Below are positions 6,258 to 14,105 of a DNA stretch of 24,148 bases, one piece after another. Position 1 is the stretch's first letter, and the number at the start of each line of letters is the position of its first letter. The notes under the pieces are model-generated. The model made no database searches and was not told where the DNA came from. It saw nothing but the letters and a program-made list of their open reading frames with translations. The stretch comes from a virus, in IMG/VR virus record IMGVR_UViG_3300035670_001217, positions 1 through 24,148 of that record. The stretch is one strand, 5' to 3'. Both the position numbers and the translations under genes were made by a program.

Positions 6258-7932
6258 AAATTTCTCCACCCTTTGGCATTTCAACTTGTTTACCGCTAGC
6301 CACAGTGGTAGATCCTTGAGATTCCAAATCAGGTTCCATTACTGGTTTACCTAAATCCATAGATGTTGTGTCATCAATTGGTTGTCCGGTCATCGGATCG
6401 ATTGGAGCATTTGGATCAGGGATGATGCCATCTTTAATTTCTTTTTTCATTAATTGATCTTGTTCAATAATTTCAACATCTGTTTGTCTCAAAATCTTTC
6501 TTCTTACATAATCTTGGGAAAAATAACGTCCAACATACGGTTCAGCAACTTGAACCATATTTAATCTTTCATTTAACAATTCGGATTCTTTGAGTTCTGC
6601 AAAATGATTGTCATAAAGAAAATTATATTGAATATGTTCACTCATTATTTCCCAGTCTTCTGGGGTGATAATATTTTTTAAAAGTAGTTGTGTTTTTAAC
6701 ATATCGTTAAAAAGATTTGCAAATCTTTTTCTCAATCTACCCACAAACTTACTAAATTTAACTTCATCTCTTAAAATTTCTGAAGATCTTCCTAAGTTAA
6801 ACCCACCTTCACCACCAATTCTTGACGATGGAACATTTAATGATCTATATAATTTTTCTTGAAAATATTTAATATCTGTAATTTCTCCTAAATTTTGTCC
6901 ACCAGGTAATGTAGTAATTTCTGTACCTCTACCACCTTCACGACGAGGTAACCAAAAATCCTCAAGCATACTCATATATTTTTTATCATCACGAATTTCA
7001 CCAGTATTAGCATCATATACTAATTTGTTACGATAACGCATCATAACATCACGCAGATATTGTTCTGCTTTTACTTTAGGAAGATTGCCAACATCAATAT
7101 AAAAAATTCTTCTTTCTGGAGCACGAGACAATCTGTAAATAACAAGACTATCTTCAATCATACGAAGTTGATTGAGTGCTTTAATTGCTTTATGTAAATA
7201 TGAAAGTGTTGATCCTTTATTTCTATCTACAAGACCAGATGTGCAATATGAAATTGAATCTCTGGTCATTTTGATTCCCTTGTTATCTCCCATCGTAGAT
7301 GGATTCATCGAAGGGAAAGTTGCTTGAGGGGTGTATATAAAATATTCTTCAATCTGTGGAAATTCGTATTCCATCGGATTGTCAGTATTAATATTTGAAA
7401 GTCTTATATCCTTTTTTTGTTTCTTTGCTTGCCTAACATATCTAATTTTCATAGAGTCAATATATCTTAACTCTTGAATTCCATCTTCAGGTTTTTTAAA
7501 ATCAATTACCTTATGATAATGAATTCTGCCATCAATATACCAATTCCTATAAATTTCGTGACACTTTTTATCAAAATCTAAAAGATCTAAAATTGTTTTA
7601 AATTCATCTCTAATTTTTTTCTTTATACCATCACTGGCATTCAAATTTGATAATTCAATTTCTACTGGAGTATCGTTTGTATCTGAAACAATAGCTTCAT
7701 TTACAATATCTTCAATAGCACTATCACATTCTGGATGAAGTGCCATCTCTCGATATCTTTTAATTAAATCAAACTCGGTTCTATAAATTCCCTCAAGATC
7801 TACATAAGATCCAAAAAAACCACTGGTTAAATAATGGTCAACCCCGTCCTCATTATTAGGAGGAACGGGGGAAACCGTACTTGGTGACAACGGTTCAGTA
7901 TCTTCAATTGAAAAACCAAATAATTTTGCCAT
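6256..7932 (-). CDS. gp20: Portal vertex protein gp20
   Basis: Dodecameric portal that initiates head assembly, docks the terminase and connects to the neck. The 558-aa product (T4: 524) shows the portal pattern: MALHPECDSAIEDIVNEAIV (63-82) early, then a wing/stem region with ELRYIDSMKIRYVR, SYLHKAIKALNQLRMIEDSLVIYRLSRAPERR (crown/stem helix region), RIFYIDVGNLPK, and SRIGGEGGFNLGRSSEILRDE, all gp20 hallmarks. The C-terminal 50 residues are Pro/Gly-rich and probably disordered. It starts 32 nt after gp19, with a late promoter in the gap, and is followed by prohead core and protease genes as in T4. Confidence 0.97.
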   Translation of the reverse strand: MAKLFGFSIEDTEPLSPSTVSPVPPNNEDGVDHYLTSGFFGSYVDLEGIYRTEFDLIKRYREMALHPECDSAIEDIVNEAIVSDTNDTPVEIELSNLNASDGIKKKIRDEFKTILDLLDFDKKCHEIYRNWYIDGRIHYHKVIDFKKPEDGIQELRYIDSMKIRYVRQAKKQKKDIRLSNINTDNPMEYEFPQIEEYFIYTPQATFPSMNPSTMGDNKGIKMTRDSISYCTSGLVDRNKGSTLSYLHKAIKALNQLRMIEDSLVIYRLSRAPERRIFYIDVGNLPKVKAEQYLRDVMMRYRNKLVYDANTGEIRDDKKYMSMLEDFWLPRREGGRGTEITTLPGGQNLGEITDIKYFQEKLYRSLNVPSSRIGGEGGFNLGRSSEILRDEVKFSKFVGRLRKRFANLFNDMLKTQLLLKNIITPEDWEIMSEHIQYNFLYDNHFAELKESELLNERLNMVQVAEPYVGRYFSQDYVRRKILRQTDVEIIEQDQLMKKEIKDGIIPDPNAPIDPMTGQPIDDTTSMDLGKPVMEPDLESQGSTTVASGKQVEMPKGGEI

Positions 7933-7958
7933 TATTAAATTTTAACTTCTTTGTATAC

Positions 7959-7966
7959 TATTTATC
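7959..7966 (-). promoter_or_regulatory. Late promoter (GATAAATA) before gp20
   Basis: Minus-strand GATAAATA overlaps the TGA stop of gp19 and lies 26 nt before the portal ATG. It fits the NATAAATA box. Confidence 0.65.
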
Positions 7967-8579
7967 AGGCTCCAGAACCTGCTGCTTCTGGATAGTAGTA
8001 TTGAACTTGGAAATCAACTGTAAATTCTTCAATTGTATCAGTTGAATCGTATGAAAGATCAATAGCAGAAACAGTGGTTGGGAAGATATCTACGAATTTA
8101 TATTGTGCCAAAATTCTGGAGTTATCACCTGTAGTATTTGTTGCTTGTTGATTTGAAGCAGATCTTCCAAGTTGATAAACAGTTGCTTGACCCATATAAT
8201 CCGTTGGATTGGTCAAACCAGAGTGATCTGCATATTGAGCAACGTTTTGTGCCCAAGCTTCAAATGCTCTTCTGTGAGAAAAATTTTCATCATTAATCAC
8301 AGTAACTGTCCAGACATCAAATGTTCTATCACCAGCAACTTTTAAAATTCTACCTCTAAATGGAACATCAATCGATGATACATTAGAAGCTGGAAGAGCT
8401 GCAGATTTGCATAAGAATCTAAAATTATCACTATCAAATGTTCCTGTTCCATCTCCTTGCAAAGCAAGATTTATTGCTGCTGGAAATGTTACATTAACTT
8501 CAAATAGGTTGGCACGAGCACCACCACCAATAAGTTTTGATTTGAATTGTGAAATGTTTCTTGTTGGAATTTGAGCCAT
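7965..8579 (-). CDS. gp19: Tail tube protein gp19
   Basis: Forms stacked hexameric rings of the inner tail tube through which DNA is ejected. The 204-aa product (T4: 163) carries the tube signature: FRFLCKSAALPASNVSSIDV (53-72), VAGDRTFDVWTVTVINDENF (86-105) and a C-terminal FTVDFQVQYYYPE strand, closely following T4 gp19. The extra length lies in the N-terminal and middle loops and the AGSGA tail. It is preceded by a strong Shine-Dalgarno site and follows gp18 after 34 nt without an obvious promoter of its own, so it is probably co-transcribed with the sheath gene. Confidence 0.96.
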   Translation of the reverse strand: MAQIPTRNISQFKSKLIGGGARANLFEVNVTFPAAINLALQGDGTGTFDSDNFRFLCKSAALPASNVSSIDVPFRGRILKVAGDRTFDVWTVTVINDENFSHRRAFEAWAQNVAQYADHSGLTNPTDYMGQATVYQLGRSASNQQATNTTGDNSRILAQYKFVDIFPTTVSAIDLSYDSTDTIEEFTVDFQVQYYYPEAAGSGA

Positions 8580-8585
8580 TTTAAG

Positions 8586-8594
8586 TTCCTCCTT
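8586..8594 (-). promoter_or_regulatory. Strong ribosome binding site of gp19
   Basis: Minus-strand AAGGAGGAA, nearly a full Shine-Dalgarno match, ends 6 nt before the gp19 ATG. It is the strongest such site in the window and fits the high copy number of tube subunits. Confidence 0.85.
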
Positions 8595-8613
8595 TTATGG
8601 TTAATTATAAAAA

Positions 8614-10770
8614 TTAAACTCTACCAGCAACTTCTTCAAACGAGACACCAGTTCTCGTTGCAACAAATGTTAGAGTTACATAGTTGATAGATTTGGCTGG
8701 TTTCAGGAAGATATCAGCTCTGAACTCATTATTATCAATTACATCAGGAGTGTTATTTGTTTCATCGCAAATAACAAGGAATCCATAAAGACCTCGTTTT
8801 GCTTGAACATCCCTCAGATATGGTTCAACAATATTAATAAAGTTTGCTCTCGTAATTTGGTCATTAAGTTCAAATAATTGTGCCTGAGCAGCTCTTTCAA
8901 GTGCTTGTTCAACTGTCAAGAACAATCTGCGAACATTAATTCGATCAAATGCAGATGCATATCCAAGAGCAGTTTTGTCTCCAAATAACAGGATTCCAAT
9001 TCCTGGTTGATTGACAATTGAATTGATTCTTAAAGGATAAAGTTGATCTCTCTGAGCTTTTGATGGATTGTATGCAAGTTTAATTGCATTATTTAAAATG
9101 CCTCTTTGTTGTCCAGCAGGAGAGAACCAAGGGAAAGCAAAGATGCTTGTTCTTACCATCAACCCTGCAACATCAGCATTACAAGGAATATATCTAAATT
9201 GATTATTGAATCTATCATAAGTGTACTTATATCCACTATCGAAAACTGCATAAGATGAGGATGATAACGGAGAAAAGAATTGAATAATATTATTAGTTTG
9301 AGTATCTGTATTTGTAATGTCAACCACATCTGCTCTGTGTGGAGAAATAACCGCAACGCAATCTTTTCTGTTTGATGCAATTGAAATTAATTGATTTGCT
9401 TTAGCTTGAGAGTCTGATTTATTAATTCCTCCAGGACCCATAATTAAGTAGTCAACTTGAATTTCATCTTTATTTGAGAATAGATTGTAAGATGTAATTA
9501 GATTTCCAAGTGTTGCTACCATTCCACCAGAAGCAGAATAATTGACTCCACCAGTTAAAGTATAAGTTGTATTTCCAATTACATTAAATGTAACCCCTTG
9601 AGCAGGTTTGTTCCATAGTCCAGCAGAAGTGGTTACTCCAGTGTAACCCGAACTAAATCCAGAAGCAGCTACGAAACCATCTGATCCATCTGAAGGATTA
9701 TCTCCAGCATAAACATAACTTGAAAAGAGTGAAAGATAATCTTTCCAGAAATTTTTCTGAGGAGAATTTTCTGCGGAAATCGAATCCGATGCTTTTGAAA
9801 GGAAAAGATGTTTTTCTAAAAGATTTCCTTGGATTCCAGTAACTGTTCCTAAATCATCGACAATTGCAACGTGTAGTGCATCATTTTTTCCTTGCCTATC
9901 TGTGGCATAGACATTTGAAGTTGGTTTTGGTGCAATCGAACTCCAGAAAATTGTTGAATTAGTAAGACCTAATGTTTGTTGGTCATACCAATCAAGAACA
10001 TCGGAAGCAGATGAACCTAAAGTTTCTGTTGCAATTCCAACGGAAGATGAATTGATGACACTAACAGTGTTCCCTGGTCTGAATGATTCTGCTTGACTAT
10101 TTTGTGAGTATGATACTGAGGTCTCAACTCCAGCAGTAGTTACCCGAGAAACAATTTTTACATCAATTGTACTAGCACCAATTCCAGTAATTATTCCTTT
10201 TAGATATCCAGTAAAAAGACTTGTTGAACCAGCTCCAGGAATCACTTGATTGGTTAGAGAAGTTGTTACTCCCATACCAACAGTAATACCACTTGTAGAT
10301 CCAATTGTTAAAGTTTGATCTGCTTTATCGTCAATGACACAAACTTTAAGATTATTTGCCCAAGAACCTGGATTTTTTGCTGCGAATCCCCAGGTTACAG
10401 AATCGTCTGAATAGTTTGAATTGTAATCATCATAGTTCTTAATTTTTAATACAGAACTACTTACTCCAGATCTTGTTGAATTGGCATTATTCAGTGTAGA
10501 ACCATCAGTTCTTACAACTTTAAGGACACCACCGTATGAAAGAAATGATGATGCACTCATCCAATACTCATACTGAGCATCAGTTGAAAGTGGTTTGCCA
10601 AAAGTGTTGATTAAATCTTGTTCGGTCGTAATATCAATTGCTTCATCGACTGGACCAATTGCAAAAGGACCCGCAATAGCTCCAATATTATCTAATACAT
10701 TCTCAGCTCTTCCTACCGTTAAATCAACTTCTCTGACGAGTACGCCTGGAGATAATTGAGGAGTCGCCAT
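8614..10770 (-). CDS. gp18: Contractile tail sheath protein gp18
   Basis: Outer sheath subunit that contracts to drive the tube through the envelope. The 718-aa product (T4: 659) starts with the sheath motif LSPGVLVREVDLT (6-18) and NTFGKP. It ends with the highly conserved C-terminal domain: DRINVRRLFLTVEQALERAA, then LFELND, CDETNNTPDVID, and KPAKSINYVTLTFVATRTG. The conserved N- and C-terminal parts make the inner sheath core; the Ser/Thr/Gly-rich middle (about 120-420) corresponds to the variable surface domains. A late promoter and GGAG site (10777-10780) precede it. Gp19 follows, the usual sheath-tube pair. Confidence 0.98.
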   Translation of the reverse strand: MATPQLSPGVLVREVDLTVGRAENVLDNIGAIAGPFAIGPVDEAIDITTEQDLINTFGKPLSTDAQYEYWMSASSFLSYGGVLKVVRTDGSTLNNANSTRSGVSSSVLKIKNYDDYNSNYSDDSVTWGFAAKNPGSWANNLKVCVIDDKADQTLTIGSTSGITVGMGVTTSLTNQVIPGAGSTSLFTGYLKGIITGIGASTIDVKIVSRVTTAGVETSVSYSQNSQAESFRPGNTVSVINSSSVGIATETLGSSASDVLDWYDQQTLGLTNSTIFWSSIAPKPTSNVYATDRQGKNDALHVAIVDDLGTVTGIQGNLLEKHLFLSKASDSISAENSPQKNFWKDYLSLFSSYVYAGDNPSDGSDGFVAASGFSSGYTGVTTSAGLWNKPAQGVTFNVIGNTTYTLTGGVNYSASGGMVATLGNLITSYNLFSNKDEIQVDYLIMGPGGINKSDSQAKANQLISIASNRKDCVAVISPHRADVVDITNTDTQTNNIIQFFSPLSSSSYAVFDSGYKYTYDRFNNQFRYIPCNADVAGLMVRTSIFAFPWFSPAGQQRGILNNAIKLAYNPSKAQRDQLYPLRINSIVNQPGIGILLFGDKTALGYASAFDRINVRRLFLTVEQALERAAQAQLFELNDQITRANFINIVEPYLRDVQAKRGLYGFLVICDETNNTPDVIDNNEFRADIFLKPAKSINYVTLTFVATRTGVSFEEVAGRV

Positions 10771-10805
10771 TTTTTTCTCCGTTAAATCTCAGTTTATCTA
10801 AAAAA

Positions 10806-10813
10806 TATTTATT
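10806..10813 (-). promoter_or_regulatory. Late promoter (AATAAATA) before gp18
   Basis: Minus-strand AATAAATA in the 54-nt gap between gp17 and gp18, 36 nt before the gp18 ATG. It would drive the gp18-gp19 sheath and tube pair. Confidence 0.7.
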
Positions 10814-10824
10814 AAAATTTCACT

Positions 10825-12468
10825 TTACATATATTCCCACATATAAGAACGGTCACCATATTCGTCGGTGAACCATCTATCTCCATCTGAATCAACAAAA
10901 CTATTACTATCTAGTCCATCTACAATAAATCCAAATGGTGCCATATCTTGTTCTATTTGGTTTTTTTGTTCTTCATAAATTCTTTTTCTTACATCCTGAT
11001 CTGTGAGTTCTTTAAAATAATCTTGAGCAACTAACCAAGCATAAATTACAAGACACATTGCAAGATCGTCATTGCAACCTTCTTCAGCTTCAAATGAATT
11101 ATGCTTCTGAATAAACGTAGTAAGTTCTGATATGATTTCATAATCACTCAATAATAATTTATTTTCCTCAATCATAGTTTTTAGATTGAGACATCCAACT
11201 TTTTTTACAGTTTTGGACATCTTTACTCCAAGTTGAGTTTTCTTTCCAGAAAATCCTTGCCCAACAATTTGTCCAGCTCTACCGCGCATAGAACACATCA
11301 AAAGATTGTTATATTCCAAATCATAATGAATAATACTTGCTACTTGGTCACCGACATCATTTACCTCACATAAAATGTAAGAATCATTATAATTTTTAGC
11401 AACATCAACTATAATACTTGGAAAAAGCATTGGTTTAATTTCATTATTACGATATTTTGCTACAACTTTATGTGGAAATGTGGTGATATCAATTACAGTA
11501 AATGCTGAGTAATCATTTCCAACTCCACGAGCAACATCAACTGAAATTACGTAATCATTATTTTCTTGAACATCTTCATATACATCTAACCCAGCACTTC
11601 TAGTTTTAGGGTGATCATAGACTAAACTTTTTAATTTACTTGGAGCAATTAAAGTATCAACTGATCCTAAAAATTCACATTCAAATTCAACTTTAAATTG
11701 TTGTTCTGAAGTATTTGCAATTGTTTGCTTTTTCCAAACTTCATCTCTTCCCGGAACTTCAGACCAATGAACATCAGTGGGTATATATTCATTTTTGTTT
11801 CTTTCTGCATCGTGCCACATTCGGTAGAAATGATTCATACCGTGTGGAGTAGAAACAATAATTACCTTCGTGCTTTTACCTGAAGTAATTGTAGGGTAAA
11901 CTGACGCAAAAAATGAATCTGCAATGTGATTAGGAACGAACGCAAATTCGTCCAAAAATAAGATATTGAATGACATACCACGAACCGCAGAAGCAGAAGT
12001 AGAAGCAGCCAAGATTTTACTTCCATTCTCCAGTTCCAGTGACCCTTTATTCCAAGAGATAATTCCCTGTTGCATCCATTTTGGTAGATTTTCATATGCA
12101 GTTTGTAGTCGATCCAGAAGCTCCCTGGCGGTTGCTGCTTTGTTTGCGAGAATGCCTATGTTAACATTATCATTAAAGACGGCATAATGAAGCAGGAAAG
12201 ACACTACAGTGGTTGATTTACCAGTCTGTCGTGGCATCTTACAAATATTAAATCTATGTTGGTGAAAATTATTCACCAATTTTTCTTGAAAAGGATACAT
12301 CGCAAATGGTTGCAATCCTTTATCAAGAGTTACGATCTTTACGTAATTTTTTGCAAAATAAACCGGATCATCTTTGCATTTTACGAATTCAATAATTTGT
12401 TCTTGAGTAAACTCAATTGGGGTATTTGCTTTTTTTAATAAAGGATTGCCTAAATATACATCACTCAT
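10825..12468 (-). CDS. gp17: Terminase large subunit gp17
   Basis: ATP-driven DNA packaging motor and headful nuclease docking on the portal. The 547-aa product (T4: 610) shows the ATPase domain with Walker A PRQTGKST (79-86), Walker B ILFLDE (169-174, catalytic Glu174) and the coupling motif STP (206-208). The RNase H-like nuclease domain follows, with ISVDVARG (Asp311), LCEVND (Glu368) and CNDDLAM (Asp467/468), matching the acidic triad of T4 gp17. It starts 4 nt after the 434-aa gene and has no promoter of its own, so it is probably expressed from the unit starting upstream of the 557-aa gene. Unlike T4, gp16 is not adjacent but about 5 kb away. Confidence 0.98.
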   Translation of the reverse strand: MSDVYLGNPLLKKANTPIEFTQEQIIEFVKCKDDPVYFAKNYVKIVTLDKGLQPFAMYPFQEKLVNNFHQHRFNICKMPRQTGKSTTVVSFLLHYAVFNDNVNIGILANKAATARELLDRLQTAYENLPKWMQQGIISWNKGSLELENGSKILAASTSASAVRGMSFNILFLDEFAFVPNHIADSFFASVYPTITSGKSTKVIIVSTPHGMNHFYRMWHDAERNKNEYIPTDVHWSEVPGRDEVWKKQTIANTSEQQFKVEFECEFLGSVDTLIAPSKLKSLVYDHPKTRSAGLDVYEDVQENNDYVISVDVARGVGNDYSAFTVIDITTFPHKVVAKYRNNEIKPMLFPSIIVDVAKNYNDSYILCEVNDVGDQVASIIHYDLEYNNLLMCSMRGRAGQIVGQGFSGKKTQLGVKMSKTVKKVGCLNLKTMIEENKLLLSDYEIISELTTFIQKHNSFEAEEGCNDDLAMCLVIYAWLVAQDYFKELTDQDVRKRIYEEQKNQIEQDMAPFGFIVDGLDSNSFVDSDGDRWFTDEYGDRSYMWEYM

Positions 12469-12472
12469 AACA

Positions 12473-13777
12473 TTAAGTTAAATCATAAAAACCTAAAGAA
12501 CCTATACATTGAGCACTACCAGATACTGCCCTTGCTGCTAGAGTATATGTATCACTGACTTTTGATTGAGTTCTTCCAAGTTGTAAATCAAAATTATATT
12601 CTTGATCCATACCGAGAGGAACATTTGATTTATTTGCAGAAGAAACATAATCATTACGAACAATTTCTCCACCAGACATTGTTGTTGATGTAGTATCAAA
12701 CTGAACATTTGGAGAACCATCTACAGCCCAAGATGGTGTGGTAAGAGTTGCATTTTTAATTAGTGCAACTTCTATTGTTGCTGCTGCACCCGATTCTGGA
12801 ATAAATGCAATTTGTTTTGGAACAATAATCGCATTTTCTCTTCCTGGAGTGAGACGAATACTTACAATTGGAACAAATAAAGTTGATCCAACAGAAACTT
12901 GTGCGATTCTTCTTGCAATGCCTTCTGCTTGTTTTTTTTCATATCCTCCATTGGACTGAACAGATACACAAATCTGTTTCATTGATGATGAAGATGTTGT
13001 GATTCCTGTGTTTAGAATCTCATAACGAACTGGAAGATTTGCAGTTGTTATATAAACACTATCAAGAATATTTGCGTGATTAAAAGTGTGTGCTGTATGA
13101 AACTTTCCAAAAGAATTTGCAAATCCAACTTTAACGCATCCTACACCCAACCACTCATATTCACTAAAAAGAATTTGTGCTTTTGTTATATCTAAAAGAA
13201 TTCCACTTGGATTAGAATCACTCGGTCCACTCCCATCTAAAGTGTCAATATTCCATTCTGACTGTGGAACAGTCACAGTGGTTGCAACTCCAGATATTGC
13301 AGTTCTTTTGATAAAACTTAATTGAGAACCATTCAGTTCTAACATCACACCATTTTCTGATGATGCATATCCCGCTCTCTGAACCAGATTTTCCTTTGCA
13401 GGATTAAAAACAAATGTTTGAAGAACTTGTAATGATTTTCCAGGTTGATACGAGAATACTCTTTTACTCTCACGAATAAATGAACATCCAGCAGTCGTTC
13501 CGATACCTAATGTTGCGGTACTTTGTGCTGTTATAAAACCGACTGTAGATCCAGAACCAACGATTACATCATCAAAATCTCCATCTTGAGAATAAACATG
13601 GGACGAATCAAAAATTGTAAATGGTTCTGATACTTTGACTCTTCCAAAAAGATCGCCATTAAAACCTTGCCCGACTGGATCAAAGATTTCACCATATCTA
13701 TCAGCCTGCATGAATACCTCAAACAGACTTCTTTCCTGATTCAAATAATCTTGATTAATTTTGTTCCACTGAGCCAT
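12473..13777 (-). CDS. Virion structural protein, 434 aa
   Basis: No T4 homologue recognised; from memory, related proteins occur in marine T4-like phages in the terminase region. The N-terminus is helical with aromatic and acidic residues (MAQWNKINQDYLNQERSLFE). It is followed by a long beta-rich region with Ser/Thr/Gly runs and motifs FHTAHTFNHANILDSVYITT (226-245) and NLPVRYEI, then VSIRLTPGRENAIIVPKQIA. No signal peptide or membrane segment is visible. The beta-rich make-up and lack of catalytic motifs point to a capsid, neck or fibre component. It starts 3 nt after the 107-aa gene and ends 4 nt before gp17, so it is part of the same operon. Confidence 0.78.
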   Translation of the reverse strand: MAQWNKINQDYLNQERSLFEVFMQADRYGEIFDPVGQGFNGDLFGRVKVSEPFTIFDSSHVYSQDGDFDDVIVGSGSTVGFITAQSTATLGIGTTAGCSFIRESKRVFSYQPGKSLQVLQTFVFNPAKENLVQRAGYASSENGVMLELNGSQLSFIKRTAISGVATTVTVPQSEWNIDTLDGSGPSDSNPSGILLDITKAQILFSEYEWLGVGCVKVGFANSFGKFHTAHTFNHANILDSVYITTANLPVRYEILNTGITTSSSSMKQICVSVQSNGGYEKKQAEGIARRIAQVSVGSTLFVPIVSIRLTPGRENAIIVPKQIAFIPESGAAATIEVALIKNATLTTPSWAVDGSPNVQFDTTSTTMSGGEIVRNDYVSSANKSNVPLGMDQEYNFDLQLGRTQSKVSDTYTLAARAVSGSAQCIGSLGFYDLT

Positions 13778-13780
13778 AAA

Positions 13781-14104
13781 TTAAATCCAATCTAACTTTG
13801 CTGGATGATATCTTTTGTTGTCTGTTACTTTGATAGAACCTTTTGAGTTCTCTTTAACGTATATATGTTGAACAATTGAACCTGGATACTCATTTTGAAG
13901 ATATTCAGTAAGTTCTAGTTTTGAAGGAACTCCATTTTCAGTTACCATAGAGATTCTATGAAGGTTCCCCATATATACAATATCTGCAGAAAATTCTTCT
14001 GTTTGAGGTTGAGGATCTTGTGAAACTCCACCTACATTTAGAGTTCCATTAAAATCACCGTTAATTGTGATACTTTCCGATAAAAACTGTTTGAAAGATT
14101 TCAT
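13781..14104 (-). CDS. Small protein with capsid-targeting-like N-terminus, 107 aa
   Basis: Function not established. The N-terminus MKSFKQFLSES resembles the MKTYQEFIxEA leader of T4 internal proteins, which targets them into the prohead and is removed by gp21. LSES at 8-11 is an LxE/S site like the one in gp23. After a short Gly/Asn-rich linker (ITINGDFNGTLNVGG) comes a domain (about 37-98) with VYMGNLHRISMV and EYLQNEYPGSIVQHIYV. This domain is clearly related to residues 417-468 of the upstream 557-aa protein (VYPGSKVQSYHIS). The gene starts 1 nt after the 557-aa stop and ends 3 nt before the 434-aa gene. An internal head protein is plausible but unproven. Confidence 0.75.
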   Translation of the reverse strand: MKSFKQFLSESITINGDFNGTLNVGGVSQDPQPQTEEFSADIVYMGNLHRISMVTENGVPSKLELTEYLQNEYPGSIVQHIYVKENSKGSIKVTDNKRYHPAKLDWI

Positions 14105-14105
14105 A

